From NCBI GenBank assembly GCA_052289195.1, contig DAWAJD010000001.1, positions 52,214-116,213 on the forward strand: 64,000 nt of DNA, given 5' to 3'. Positions 47,622-57,125 of this stretch are shown in pieces (position 1 is the first letter of the stretch; each line of letters opens with the position of its first letter). This DNA is from UBA4644 sp900555855 (GTDB lineage: Bacteria; Bacillota; Clostridia; Oscillospirales; Butyricicoccaceae). The notes under the pieces are model-generated. The model saw only the letters and a program-made list of their open reading frames with translations, searched no databases and had not been told where the DNA came from. Position numbers and translations under genes: made by a program.

Positions 47622-48751
47622 TCTATCTGGACAACGCCGCCACCACCCTCCAAAAGCCCTCCGCCGTGGCGAAGGCCATGGAGCAGGCCCTTTACACCTG
47701 CGCAAATCCGGGCCGTTCCGGGCACAGGCCCGCCATGAAGGCGGCGGAGACCGTCTATGAATGCCGCCGGGCGGCGGCGGAGCTTTTCGGGCTGGACGCG
47801 CCGGAGCGGGTGGTCTTTACCCTCAACGCCACCCACGCGCTGAATCTGGCCATCAAGAGCCTGCTGCACGAGGGCGGCCACGCGGTGATCTCCGGCTATG
47901 AGCACAATTCCGTGGTGCGGCCCCTGGAGGCCATGGCGGAGCGGGGCGTCAGCTACACGGCGGCGGTCTCGCCGCTGTTCCGGCCGGAGCTGGTCTGTCC
48001 GGCCATCGAGCGGGCCATCACGCCCCAGACCCGCTGCGTTATCGTCACCCATGTTTCCAATGTGTTCGGCTTTGTGCTGCCGCTGGCGGAGATCGACGCC
48101 CTCTGCCGGGAAAAGGGGCTTCCGCTGGTGGTAGACGCCTCCCAGTCTGCGGGGCTGCTGCCCCTGGACGCCCGGGCGCTGTCCGCCGCCGTGTTTTTGT
48201 GCATGCCGGGGCATAAGGGCCTTTACGGACCCCAGGGGACCGGGCTGCTGCTTTGCTGTAAAGACACGAAGCTTTACAGCCTGATGGAGGGCGGAACGGG
48301 GAGCCTTTCTCTGGAAACGCGCCAGCCGGACTTTCTGCCCGACGCGCTGGAGAGCGGGACGCTGAATGTTCCGGGCATCGCCGGCCTGCGGGAGGGGCTG
48401 CGCTTTGCGGCGAAGCGGCGGGAGGCCATCCTCCGACGGGAGCAGGCCCTTCTGGCCCAGACGGCGGAGCTGCTTTCCGCCCTGCCGGAGCTGGAGCTTT
48501 TTACCGGCGATGGCTGCCAGAGCGGCGTGCTCTCCCTGCGCCCCAGAGCCGGAGACCCTGCGGCCCTCTGCGAAGCGCTGGCGGAGCGGGGGGTCTGCGT
48601 CCGGGGCGGGCTGCACTGCTCGCCGCTGGCCCACCGCAGCGCAGGGACGCTGCCGGAGGGGACCGTCCGCCTGAGCTTTTCCGCCTTCAGCACGCCGGAT
48701 CAGGCGGAGGACCTGGCCCGGATCCTGAAGGAATCCTTAAAAACCTGTTAA
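47618..48751 (+). CDS. Cysteine desulfurase / selenocysteine lyase-family protein (class V aminotransferase fold)
   Basis: 377 aa from GTG 47618 with GGGAGG 7 bases upstream, coupled to the DUF3343 gene. MIYLDNAATTLQKP begins the fold, THALNLAIKSL and DASQSAG hold cofactor contacts, MPGHKGLYGPQGTG carries the PLP Lys, and RGGLHCSPLAH carries the nucleophilic Cys. It removes sulfur (or selenium) from cysteine (or selenocysteine) and could pass it to the DUF3343 partner (inference). It belongs to the SufS/CsdB-like branch rather than IscS. Confidence 0.9.
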   Translation: MIYLDNAATTLQKPSAVAKAMEQALYTCANPGRSGHRPAMKAAETVYECRRAAAELFGLDAPERVVFTLNATHALNLAIKSLLHEGGHAVISGYEHNSVVRPLEAMAERGVSYTAAVSPLFRPELVCPAIERAITPQTRCVIVTHVSNVFGFVLPLAEIDALCREKGLPLVVDASQSAGLLPLDARALSAAVFLCMPGHKGLYGPQGTGLLLCCKDTKLYSLMEGGTGSLSLETRQPDFLPDALESGTLNVPGIAGLREGLRFAAKRREAILRREQALLAQTAELLSALPELELFTGDGCQSGVLSLRPRAGDPAALCEALAERGVCVRGGLHCSPLAHRSAGTLPEGTVRLSFSAFSTPDQAEDLARILKESLKTC

Positions 48752-48777
48752 TTCCCCCAAAAAAAATCCCGCTGCAC

Positions 48778-48806
48778 TTGAAAAAAAGCCGTTTTCCTGT
48801 TATTAT
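48778..48806 (+). promoter_or_regulatory. Promoter of the cdaA-cdaR operon
   Basis: TTGAAA (48778-48783), 17 bases, TATTAT (48801-48806), 37 bases before the start at 48844. Confidence 0.75.
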
Positions 48807-48843
48807 AAGGTCATGATATTATGCTTTAGAGGGAATGCGGCTT

Positions 48844-49689
48844 ATGAAGTTTTTGGAATCCATCATCAATAACGCCAAGCTGGCCACCGCATGGGATGTC
48901 ATCGACATCCTGATCGTGGCCTTTTTGCTGTACCGCCTGATGCGGTTTCTGCGGAACACCAACGCTCAGAAGCTGCTTTACGGGCTGATCGCGGTGATCA
49001 TGATCCTGGAGCTTTCCGATGTGATGCACCTGTATGTGATCCACTATATCCTGGAGGCCGTCATGCAGGTGGGGATCCTGGCGCTGGTGGTCATCTTCCA
49101 GCCGGAGCTGCGCAAGATGCTGGAGCAGTTCGGCAGCAGCAAGATCGCCCGCTTCCTCACCAGCCGCGGCGCCCAGCCCAGCACCACCGACACCGCCATC
49201 GTCCAGACCATCGAGGCGGTGAACTCCCTCTCCTGGACCAAGACCGGCGCGCTGATCATCTTCCAGCGCAACGACCCGCTCACCGCCATCATCAACACCG
49301 GCACCACCATCAACGCCGATGTGAACGCCGAGCTTTTGAAAAATCTCTTTTACAACAAGGCGCCGCTGCATGACGGCGCGGTCATCATCGCCGACGGGCG
49401 CATCGCCGCCGCCGGCTGCATCCTCCCTTTGAGCAGCAAACAAAACATCAGCAAGGACCTTGGTACCCGCCACCGGGCGGGCCTTGGCCAGAGCGAGAAT
49501 TATGATTCCATCTCCGTGATCGTCTCCGAGGAGACGGGGGGGATCTCGCTGGCGGAGGGCGGCATTCTGAAGCAGCATCTGGCGCCTGAGACGCTGGAGC
49601 GGCTGCTGACGGCCAAGCTCATGCCGGCGGAGGCCGTGGAAGAGAAGAAGACCCTGCGGCAGCGGGTGCGGGAGGTGCTAAGCAAATGA
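48844..49689 (+). CDS. cdaA: Diadenylate cyclase CdaA
   Basis: 281 aa from ATG 48844 (AGAGGG 11 bases upstream); the ATG at 48835 touches that site and is less likely. Three membrane segments in the first ~90 residues, a coiled linker, then the DAC domain with DGA (Asp177 in PLHDGAVII) and RHR (Arg209-Arg211 in GTRHRAGLG). It makes c-di-AMP from two ATP, controlling potassium, osmotic balance and wall integrity in Firmicutes. Its stop overlaps the cdaR start (ATGA). Confidence 0.96.
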   Translation: MKFLESIINNAKLATAWDVIDILIVAFLLYRLMRFLRNTNAQKLLYGLIAVIMILELSDVMHLYVIHYILEAVMQVGILALVVIFQPELRKMLEQFGSSKIARFLTSRGAQPSTTDTAIVQTIEAVNSLSWTKTGALIIFQRNDPLTAIINTGTTINADVNAELLKNLFYNKAPLHDGAVIIADGRIAAAGCILPLSSKQNISKDLGTRHRAGLGQSENYDSISVIVSEETGGISLAEGGILKQHLAPETLERLLTAKLMPAEAVEEKKTLRQRVREVLSK

Positions 49690-50978
49690 AATGGATCAAG
49701 GAGCACGATGTTTTCCTCCGGGTGCTTTCGCTGCTGCTGGCAGTGTTCCTCTGGGCCTATGTGATGAGCAATAAAAATCCGGATAAGACCGCAGAATACC
49801 GGGGCATCCCCGTCCAGCTGGAGGGGCTTACTCAGCTCAACGCCAACGACCTTGTGGTCCTGGAGGGGAGCAACAACCAGATCACCGTGGGCGTTTCCGG
49901 CGACCGGACCAGCATTCTGGAAATGAGCCGGGAATATATCAACGCCGCCGCCAGCGTGGCCAACATTACAGAACCGGGGGAATATGACCTGAACTACCGG
50001 GTCACCCTTGACGCCACCGGCGTCAAGGTCGCCAGCAGGAGCCCCTCCCAGATCCATGTGGTGGTGGACCGGATCTCCAAGAGCTCCGTCCCGGTGGAGG
50101 TGGAGATCACCGGAACGCCGGCCGACAAATATGTCATGGCCGCCGCGCCCCGGGCCTATCCCGACGCCATCACCATCAAGGGGCCGGCCACCGTTTTGTC
50201 CACGGTGAGCAAGGCCCGGGTCACCTATGATGTCAGCGGCCTTTCCGCCAGCACCCAGACGGTCCTCACCTATCAGCTGCTGGACGAAAAGGGCAACGAG
50301 ATCACCGACAGCCATATCTCCGCAGAGACCCCCTCGGTGACCCTGAGCATCACCATGAAGCGCAACGATTCCATCCCCCTCATCGTCAACCTGCAGGATC
50401 ATGAATACCTGAAGGGAAGCATGGTGAAGGTGGATATCCAGCCGGACAGCCTGCAGCTCACCGGCTCGCCGGATACCATGCAGGAGCTGAACCAGATCCT
50501 TCTGGGGACGGTGGATCTGGCGGATGTGATGAACAACGACCAGAGCGTGTTTACCCTGCCCATCGTCCTGCCAAACGGCGTCTCCGCCGCAGAGGGAACG
50601 CCGCTTTCCGCCCGGGTGACCATCACGGCGGAGGGCTATTCCCGCCGGACGATCTCCGTCTCGCCGGATCAGCTGGAGAGCGACCCGCTGCTGCAGTATC
50701 CGGAGGATCAGCAGCTGGAGGTCACGGTCTTCGGCCCTGCGGATCAGGTGGCGGCCCTTACAGACGCATCCTTCCGCATCCGTCCGGAATATCAGACGGA
50801 CGACCTGATCGCCGGGGAAAACATCATTTCCTGCCGGGTGACGCTGCATATGGAGGGGATCTATGTGTTCCAGACCACGCAGGTGATCGCCAGCGTCAGC
50901 CAGGAGGCCCTGGACGCGCTGCATCAGTCTGACGAGCCTGCCGAGCCGGACGCGCCCCCGGAGCCGGACCAGCCATGA
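49686..50978 (+). CDS. cdaR: YbbR-domain protein, CdaA regulator (CdaR)
   Basis: 430 aa. One N-terminal membrane anchor (LRVLSLLLAVFLWAYVMSN), then four YbbR-type beta modules outside the membrane (~45-415), with boundaries visible at repeated VxVxG-type strands (QITVGVSGD, VEVEITGTP, LQLTGSP, LEVTVFGPA). The tail is Pro/Glu/Asp-rich. CdaR proteins bind CdaA across the membrane and tune c-di-AMP production. Overlaps both neighbours by 4 bases. glmM, which usually follows in bacilli, is not here. Confidence 0.92.
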   Translation: MKWIKEHDVFLRVLSLLLAVFLWAYVMSNKNPDKTAEYRGIPVQLEGLTQLNANDLVVLEGSNNQITVGVSGDRTSILEMSREYINAAASVANITEPGEYDLNYRVTLDATGVKVASRSPSQIHVVVDRISKSSVPVEVEITGTPADKYVMAAAPRAYPDAITIKGPATVLSTVSKARVTYDVSGLSASTQTVLTYQLLDEKGNEITDSHISAETPSVTLSITMKRNDSIPLIVNLQDHEYLKGSMVKVDIQPDSLQLTGSPDTMQELNQILLGTVDLADVMNNDQSVFTLPIVLPNGVSAAEGTPLSARVTITAEGYSRRTISVSPDQLESDPLLQYPEDQQLEVTVFGPADQVAALTDASFRIRPEYQTDDLIAGENIISCRVTLHMEGIYVFQTTQVIASVSQEALDALHQSDEPAEPDAPPEPDQP

Positions 50979-52564
50979 GCATCCTGATCTCGGGCGTGGG
51001 GCTGCCCTTTCCCTTTTCAGAGGAGGAGGCCCTGGCCGCCGCGCGGAAAAAGCTCTCCTTGAGCAGCGGCGCCGTCCGTTCCGGCCGGGTGCATAAGCAG
51101 TCGCTGGACCTGCGCCGGGGGGAGCTGAAGGCCGTCTGCACCGTGGAGCTGGAGCTTTGCGGCGACGAGCGGGCCTTTGTGGAGCGCTGCCGGGAGCCGG
51201 CGGTCCGTCTGCGCAGCGCGCCGGTGCTGCCTGTCCCCACCGGTGAAAAACGCCTTTCCGCGCCGCCGGTGGTGGTGGGCTTCGGCCCTGCAGGGATGTT
51301 TGCGGCGCTGATCCTGGCGAAAAACGGCTATTGCCCCGTGGTTTTGGAGCGGGGCAGCGAAATGTCCCGGCGGGACGCGGCGGTAGACCGGTATTTTTCC
51401 GGCGGGCCGCTGACGCCGGACTGCAATATCCAATTCGGCGAGGGCGGCGCAGGGGCCTATTCCGACGGCAAGCTCACCTGCCGCATCGGCGACCCCCGGT
51501 GTGAGCTGGTGCTTTCGCTGCTGCAGGAGCATGGCGCTCCGGCGGAGGTCATGCGTCTGGCCAAGCCTCATATCGGCACCGACCTGCTGAAGCAGGTGGT
51601 GGTGTCCATCCGGCGGGAGATCTGCGCCCTGGGCGGGCAGGTCCGGTTCGATACCCCGGCAAGGGGCCTGCTGCTGCGGGAAAATACCCTGCGCGGCCTG
51701 CTGCTCCCCGGGGAGGAGCTGCCCTGTGAGACGGCGGTGCTTGCCCTGGGCCACAGCGCCCGGGATACCTTTCTGACCCTGCGGCGGCAGGGGATCGTCC
51801 TCCAGCCCAAGCCCTTTTCCGTGGGCGTCCGGGCGGAGCATCTGCAGCAGGACATCGATCTTGCCCTTTATGGCAGCCGGGCGGGGACGCCGGGCCTTCC
51901 GCCGGGAGAATATGCCCTTTCCCGCAGGGAGGGGGAGCGGGGCTGCTACAGCTTCTGTATGTGTCCCGGCGGGCAGGTGGTGGCCGCCGCCAGCGAACCG
52001 GATACCGTGGTGACCAACGGCATGAGCTACCATGCCAGAAACGGAAAAAACGCCAACGCGGCCCTTTGCGTCTCTGTTTGGCCGGAGGATTACGGAAGCG
52101 GCCCGCTGGACGGCGTCGCCTTTCAGCGCAGGCTGGAGCAGGCGGCCTTTGCCCTTGCGGGCGACGGTACTGCGCCGGTGCAGCGGGTGGATGATTTTCT
52201 GGCGGGGCGCGTTTCCCGCCGGTTGGGCCGCGTGGAGCCCACTTATCCCCGGGGCTGGAGCTTCCGGCCGCTGGACGGGGCGCTGCCGCCCTTTGTGTGC
52301 GAGCTGCTGCGGCGGTCGCTGCCGGCGTTCGGCAAAAGGCTCCGGGGCTACGACAGCCCGGACGCCATCCTCACCGGCGTGGAGACCCGCACCTCCTCGC
52401 CCGTCCGCATCCTGCGGGGCGAGGACCTTTACAGCCCTTCTGCCCGTGGGCTGATCCCCTGCGGAGAGGGCGCGGGCTACGCCGGAGGCATCGTCAGCGC
52501 GGCGGTGGACGGCATCCGCGCCGCAGAACGGATCCTTGGGGAATACCGCCCCCTGCGGGCCTGA
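50975..52564 (+). CDS. FAD-dependent dehydrogenase (COG2509-like)
   Basis: 529 aa, coupled by ATGA to cdaR. Residues ~1-95 form the small N-terminal domain of this family. The dinucleotide-binding motif VVVGFGPAGMFAALILAKNG follows at ~95-115, then QFGEGGAGAYSDGKLTC, and the C-terminal GEGAGYAGGIVSAAVDGI closes the FAD site. The oxidoreductase substrate is unknown; related proteins are annotated only as uncharacterised FAD-dependent dehydrogenases. Its presence in the c-di-AMP operon has no evident functional reason. Confidence 0.88.
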   Translation: MSILISGVGLPFPFSEEEALAAARKKLSLSSGAVRSGRVHKQSLDLRRGELKAVCTVELELCGDERAFVERCREPAVRLRSAPVLPVPTGEKRLSAPPVVVGFGPAGMFAALILAKNGYCPVVLERGSEMSRRDAAVDRYFSGGPLTPDCNIQFGEGGAGAYSDGKLTCRIGDPRCELVLSLLQEHGAPAEVMRLAKPHIGTDLLKQVVVSIRREICALGGQVRFDTPARGLLLRENTLRGLLLPGEELPCETAVLALGHSARDTFLTLRRQGIVLQPKPFSVGVRAEHLQQDIDLALYGSRAGTPGLPPGEYALSRREGERGCYSFCMCPGGQVVAAASEPDTVVTNGMSYHARNGKNANAALCVSVWPEDYGSGPLDGVAFQRRLEQAAFALAGDGTAPVQRVDDFLAGRVSRRLGRVEPTYPRGWSFRPLDGALPPFVCELLRRSLPAFGKRLRGYDSPDAILTGVETRTSSPVRILRGEDLYSPSARGLIPCGEGAGYAGGIVSAAVDGIRAAERILGEYRPLRA

Positions 52565-52599
52565 ACAGAAGACCATGGAAATAAACGATAGAAAGCAGA

Positions 52600-53490
52600 G
52601 TGATTCATTTGTTGAGCAGTATGACCGGCTATGGCCGGGTCAAGCAGGAAAATGAGCTTCGGGAGATCACGGTGGAGATCCGCTCCGTCAACCACCGGTT
52701 TCTGGATCTGAATATCAAGGCGCCCCGCATTTACGGCTATCTGGAGGAGAGCATCACCAAGCAGGTCCAGGCTGCCGTCACCCGGGGCAAGGTGGATATC
52801 TTCGTGACCATTCGGGCCAAGGAGGGCGGCGACATCCGCGTCACGCCCAATCTGGCGGTGATCCGCGGCTATCTGGACGCGCTGCAGACCATTTCCGAGA
52901 GCTTCGGCGTGTCCGGGCAGGATGTGACGGCCCTTTCGCTGCTGCGCCTGCCGGACGCCATGGAGGAGACCCGGGAGGAGGCCGACGCGGAGCAGGTGAA
53001 AGCCGAGGTGGGCCAGGCGCTTGCCGCGGCCCTGGAGGAATACAATGCCATGCGGCGCAAGGAGGGCGACCGGCTCTGCCAGGACATCGCCTACCGGGCG
53101 GGCCTTCTGCGGGAGATGGTGGATTCTGTGGAGCGGCGCTCGCCGGATACCGTGGAGGAATACCGGGCCCGCATCGCCGCCCGCATGGAGGAGCTTCTGG
53201 ACGGCACGGAGCTGGCCCAGGCCCGCATCCTGCAGGAAGCGGCCCTCTACGCGGACAAGGTCAATGTGACGGAGGAGATCGTCCGTCTGCGCTCCCATCT
53301 TTCCCAGCTGGATTCCATGCTGAAGGGCTCTGCGGCCGTTGGCCGCAAGCTGGATTTCCTGGTCCAGGAGTTGAACCGGGAGACCAACACCATCGGCTCC
53401 AAGGCCAACGATGTGCAGATCGCCCGCACTGTGGTGGATATGAAGGCCGAGATCGAAAAGATCCGGGAACAGATCCAGAATCTGGAGTGA
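52600..53490 (+). CDS. YicC/YloC-family endoribonuclease
   Basis: About 290 aa. The family start SSMTGYGRVKQ and IRSVNHRFLDLNIKAPR are clear, as is the end RETNTIGSKANDVQIARTVV. Homologues are stress-related endoribonucleases. The true start is uncertain: GTG 52600 gives 296 aa, while ATG 52621 begins right at MTGYGR; no strong ribosome site distinguishes them. It opens the long operon with remA, gmk and rpoZ, an arrangement typical of Firmicutes. Confidence 0.92.
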   Translation: MIHLLSSMTGYGRVKQENELREITVEIRSVNHRFLDLNIKAPRIYGYLEESITKQVQAAVTRGKVDIFVTIRAKEGGDIRVTPNLAVIRGYLDALQTISESFGVSGQDVTALSLLRLPDAMEETREEADAEQVKAEVGQALAAALEEYNAMRRKEGDRLCQDIAYRAGLLREMVDSVERRSPDTVEEYRARIAARMEELLDGTELAQARILQEAALYADKVNVTEEIVRLRSHLSQLDSMLKGSAAVGRKLDFLVQELNRETNTIGSKANDVQIARTVVDMKAEIEKIREQIQNLE

Positions 53491-53493
53491 GCC

Positions 53494-53763
53494 ATGATGA
53501 AACTGATCAATATCGGCTTCGGCAACATGGTCTCCGCCACCCGGCTGGTGGCCATCGTCAGCCCGGAATCCGCCCCCATCCGCCGGATCATCACCAAGGC
53601 GAAGGAGAGCAATATGCTGGTGGACGCCACCTATGGCCGCCGCAGCCGCAGCGTCCTGATCACCGATTCGGATCATGTGATCCTTTCGCCCATCCAGCCG
53701 GAGACCATCGCCAACCGGCTCAGCTCCGATCTGGAGGAGGAAGAGGAGGAAGAGGATGAATAA
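53494..53763 (+). CDS. remA: RemA-like extracellular matrix regulator (DUF370)
   Basis: 89 aa, start ATG 53494 (ATG 53497 is the alternative). The conserved LINIGFGNMVSATRLVAIVS, the AKESNMLVDATYGRRSRSVL basic DNA-binding segment and the DSDHVILSPIQPETIANR end are present, followed by an acidic tail of Glu/Asp. In Bacillus RemA forms DNA-wrapping rings that activate matrix and osmoprotection genes. It overlaps gmk by 8 bases. Confidence 0.93.
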   Translation: MMKLINIGFGNMVSATRLVAIVSPESAPIRRIITKAKESNMLVDATYGRRSRSVLITDSDHVILSPIQPETIANRLSSDLEEEEEEEDE

Positions 53764-54349
53764 GCGCGGCACATTGTTTGTCGTCACCGGCCCCAGCGGC
53801 GCAGGCAAGGGGACCGTTTTGAAAAAGGTCATGGCGGCGACGGACCATCTGTATTTTTCCATCTCCGCCACCACCCGGGCGCCCCGCCCCGGCGAGGTCC
53901 ACGGCGTGCATTATCACTTTATCACCCGGGAAAGCTTTGCCCAGCTGATCCGGGAGGAGCGCCTGCTGGAGCACGCGGAATATGTGGGCAATTTTTACGG
54001 GACGCCGCTGGATCCCGTTCTGGAGCATCTGGCCCAGGGGGACGATGTGATATTGGAGATCGAGATCCAGGGCGCAAAGCAGGTGAAGGCCCGCTATCCG
54101 GAGGCCGCGCTGGTCTTTATCGCGCCGCCCTCCTTTGACGAGCTGGAGCGGCGGCTCCGGGGCCGGGGAACGGAGACCGAGGAGACCATCCTCCGCCGCA
54201 TGGACACCGCCCGGCGGGAATGCGCCCATATGGACGCCTTTCAGTATATCGTCCTGAACGACACGCCGGAAAACGGCGCTTATGAGCTTCTCAGCATCAT
54301 CACCGCCCATCGCTGCCGCCGGGAAAACCGGGGCTTTGCGTTGAAATAA
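53756..54349 (+). CDS. gmk: Guanylate kinase
   Basis: 197 aa. Walker A GPSGAGKGTV near residue 11, then SISATTRAPRPGEVHGVHYH for GMP binding and EIEIQGAKQVK around the Walker B Asp-equivalent. It converts GMP to GDP with ATP. Starts inside the end of remA, GGAAGAGGATG providing the ribosome site. The rpoZ gene follows after 43 bases, as usual. Confidence 0.96.
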   Translation: MNKRGTLFVVTGPSGAGKGTVLKKVMAATDHLYFSISATTRAPRPGEVHGVHYHFITRESFAQLIREERLLEHAEYVGNFYGTPLDPVLEHLAQGDDVILEIEIQGAKQVKARYPEAALVFIAPPSFDELERRLRGRGTETEETILRRMDTARRECAHMDAFQYIVLNDTPENGAYELLSIITAHRCRRENRGFALK

Positions 54350-54392
54350 CCGATGGATCTATCTTATCTTACTATAAAGGAGTTCTTTTGTT

Positions 54393-54632
54393 ATGCTGCA
54401 TCCTTCCATGAGCGAGCTGCTCACCAAGATCGACAACCGCTATCTGCTGGTCAATGTGACCGCCAAGCGCGCCCGCGAGCTGGCGGAGGAAGCGGAGGAA
54501 AACGAGATCACCCTGGCGGAAAAGCCCGTCAAGCTGGCGCTGGATGATATCATGAGCGGCCGCATTGTCGTTTTGCCCCAGGAGGAGGAAGCGGAAGCGC
54601 CCCAGGCCCAGCCGGAGTCCGGCCTGCAGTAA
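54393..54632 (+). CDS. rpoZ: RNA polymerase omega subunit
   Basis: 79 aa. The sequence MLHPSMSELLTKIDNRYLLV, VTAKRARELAEEAE and KPVKLALDDIMSGRI are the conserved parts of omega; the tail is Glu-rich. Omega supports assembly of the beta' subunit. AAAGGAG lies upstream of the ATG. It is followed at once by priA. Confidence 0.94.
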   Translation: MLHPSMSELLTKIDNRYLLVNVTAKRARELAEEAEENEITLAEKPVKLALDDIMSGRIVVLPQEEEAEAPQAQPESGLQ

Positions 54633-54650
54633 ATCCCTTTGCCGCCTTTC

Positions 54651-57110
54651 ATGACCATGCAGACGCTGGTGGCCCGGGTGGCGGTAGCAGCGGCGGTCTA
54701 TTCCATAGACCGCCCTTATGATTATACTGTTCCGGCGGCGCTGGAGGAGCTGGCCGTCCCTGGGGCGCGGGTCCTGGTCCCCTTTGGCCGGGGCGACCGG
54801 CTCACGGAGGGCTTTGTGCTGGAGCTGCGGCAGGGAGCAGAGGGGGAACGGCTGAAGCCGGTGGCCCATATCTTCGACGATGGGCTTGCCCTCTCTCCGC
54901 AGCAGCAGGCGCTAGCCCTCTGGATGTGCCGCCGGTATTACTGCACCTATTTTCAGGCTGCGGCGGCGCTTTTGCCCCCGGGCATCTGGAGCCGTCTGCC
55001 GGAGACCTATCTCCCCGGCCCGGCGGAGGTCCGGACGGACGGAGCGCCCCTTTCCCCGGCGGAGACCGGGCTTTTGCAGGCGGCGTCTCAGGCGGAAAAG
55101 CCGCTGACGGCGGCGGAGCTGGCCCAGCGCTGTGCCCTCCCGGAGCAGAGAGCCGCCCGGCTGATTCGGGGGCTTTGCAGCCGGGGGCTTCTGCAGCGGA
55201 AGCTGCAGTTTCGTCCGCTGCCCGGGGAAAAACGCATCACCATCCTCCGTCCGGCGGCAGCGCCGGAGGAGCTTCTGCGCAGGCTGGGCAGCCGGCTCAC
55301 CCCCCAGCGGCGCGCCGTTCTGGACTGCATCCTGCAGGCGGGCGCGCTGCCGGAAAAGGAGCTTTGCTACCGCACCGGAGCGGGGGCTTCCGTGGTGAAA
55401 ACGCTGGTAAAGCAGGGGATCCTGCTGGCGGAGACGCAGCCGGAGCGGCTTTTGCCCCAGACGGCGGAGCCGGCTCCGCCCCAGCCCTTTTCTCTAAACG
55501 AGGAGCAGCAGCTGGCCTGCGACGGTCTGCAGGCCCTTCTGGAAAAGCAGGGGCCGGAGGCTGCGCTGCTTTACGGCGTTACGGGCAGCGGCAAGACGCG
55601 GATCTATATCCGCCTGATCCAGCGGACGCTGGAGCTGGGCCGGAGCGCCATCCTGCTGGTGCCGGAGATCGCGCTGACGCCCCAGGTGGTCCAGCAGTTC
55701 CGGCAGTATTTCGGCCGGCAGGTGGCCGTCCTCCACAGCGGGCTGACCAACGCCCAGCGCTATGCGGAATACTGCCGCATCCGGCAGGGACAGGCCCGGG
55801 TGGTCATCGGGACGCGCACCGCCGTTCTGGCCCCGGTGCAGTCGCTGGGCTGTATTCTGGTGGATGAGGAACAGGAATATTCCTATAAATCCGACGAGAC
55901 CGACCCCCGCTACCATGCCCGGGAGGTGGCCCGCTACCGGGCGGCCCGGGAGGGCTGTCTGCTGGTCCTTGGCTCGGCAACGCCGTCGGTGGAAAGCTAT
56001 TATGCCGCCCAGACCGGCGTGTATCATCTCTTCACCCTGCGTCGCCGGTTTCAAAACACGCCGCTGCCGGAGACGCTGCTGGCGGATATGCGGGGCCAGC
56101 TGAAGCAGGGGGATCCCTCCCGGATCAGCGCCCGGCTCCGGCAGGAGCTGCAGCACAATCTGGAGCGGGGCGAGCAGAGCATTTTGTTTCTCAACCGGCG
56201 GGGCTCCGCCCGGATGGCGGCCTGCGTGGACTGCGGCTATATCCCCATGTGTGAAAACTGCAGCGCCGCCCTCACCTACCATGGCCGCAACGACCGGCTC
56301 ATGTGTCACCACTGCGGCGCATCCATCCCCATGTTCCGCCGGTGCCCCATGTGCGGAGGGGAGCATATCCGTCTGATCGGCTCCGGCACCCAGAGCATCG
56401 AGGACGAGCTTGTGCAGCTCTTTCCCACGGCCCGGGTCCTGCGCATGGACGCAGACACCACCCAGGGCCGCACCACCCACGAGGCGCTGCTGGAGCAGTT
56501 TGCCCAGGGGCGGGCAGATATTCTGCTGGGGACGCAGATGGTGGCCAAGGGGCTGGATTTTCCAAGGGTGACGCTGGTGGGCGTTTTGGAAGCGGATCTC
56601 TCCCTTTACTGCGGCGGCTATCGCGCGCCGGAGCGGACCTTTTCCCTGCTGGCGCAGGTGGTGGGCCGGGCCGGAAGGCGGGAGACCCGGGGCCGGGCCG
56701 TCATCCAGACCTATACGCCGGAAAACCCGGTGATCCTGGCGGCGGCAGCGCAGGATTACGACGCCTTTTACGCCCAGGAGATCGAGACCCGCCGGGCGCT
56801 GAAGGCGCCGCCCTTCGACGATCTCTTCGTCTTCCGCTTCGGCGGGAGGGAGGAGGAGACCGTCCGGCAAAATGCCCGGCGGTTTGCCCAGCTGCTCAGG
56901 CAGGAGCTGGGGCCGAAGGGTGCAGTCCTCGGTCCTGCGCCGGCGGCGCTGGCCAAGGTCAATCAGAGGTATTATTATACGGTGTCCTTCCGTGCGCGGG
57001 CCGACGCCGCCGCCCGGGCTTTTGCGTCGCGGATGCTCATCGCGGCGGAAACGCTCCATCGGGGCGCGCTGTGTACCGTCTCGGCGGATGTGGATCCCAT
57101 GATCGGATAA
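54651..57110 (+). CDS. priA: Primosomal replication protein PriA (3'-5' DNA helicase)
   Basis: 819 aa from ATG 54651; ATG 54657 or TTG 54639 are possible because no good ribosome site is visible. The N-terminal DNA-binding domain (YSIDRPYDYTVP) is followed by a winged-helix part, the helicase core with Walker A GVTGSGKTRIYI (Lys ~315), DEEQEYSYKSDE and GRAGRRETRGRAVIQT. The zinc module inserted in the core has eight Cys in four CxxC pairs (CVDC, CENC, CHHC, CPMC). It restarts stalled replication forks. Confidence 0.95.
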   Translation: MTMQTLVARVAVAAAVYSIDRPYDYTVPAALEELAVPGARVLVPFGRGDRLTEGFVLELRQGAEGERLKPVAHIFDDGLALSPQQQALALWMCRRYYCTYFQAAAALLPPGIWSRLPETYLPGPAEVRTDGAPLSPAETGLLQAASQAEKPLTAAELAQRCALPEQRAARLIRGLCSRGLLQRKLQFRPLPGEKRITILRPAAAPEELLRRLGSRLTPQRRAVLDCILQAGALPEKELCYRTGAGASVVKTLVKQGILLAETQPERLLPQTAEPAPPQPFSLNEEQQLACDGLQALLEKQGPEAALLYGVTGSGKTRIYIRLIQRTLELGRSAILLVPEIALTPQVVQQFRQYFGRQVAVLHSGLTNAQRYAEYCRIRQGQARVVIGTRTAVLAPVQSLGCILVDEEQEYSYKSDETDPRYHAREVARYRAAREGCLLVLGSATPSVESYYAAQTGVYHLFTLRRRFQNTPLPETLLADMRGQLKQGDPSRISARLRQELQHNLERGEQSILFLNRRGSARMAACVDCGYIPMCENCSAALTYHGRNDRLMCHHCGASIPMFRRCPMCGGEHIRLIGSGTQSIEDELVQLFPTARVLRMDADTTQGRTTHEALLEQFAQGRADILLGTQMVAKGLDFPRVTLVGVLEADLSLYCGGYRAPERTFSLLAQVVGRAGRRETRGRAVIQTYTPENPVILAAAAQDYDAFYAQEIETRRALKAPPFDDLFVFRFGGREEETVRQNARRFAQLLRQELGPKGAVLGPAPAALAKVNQRYYYTVSFRARADAAARAFASRMLIAAETLHRGALCTVSADVDPMIG

Positions 57111-57125
57111 CAGGAGGAAAAAACC

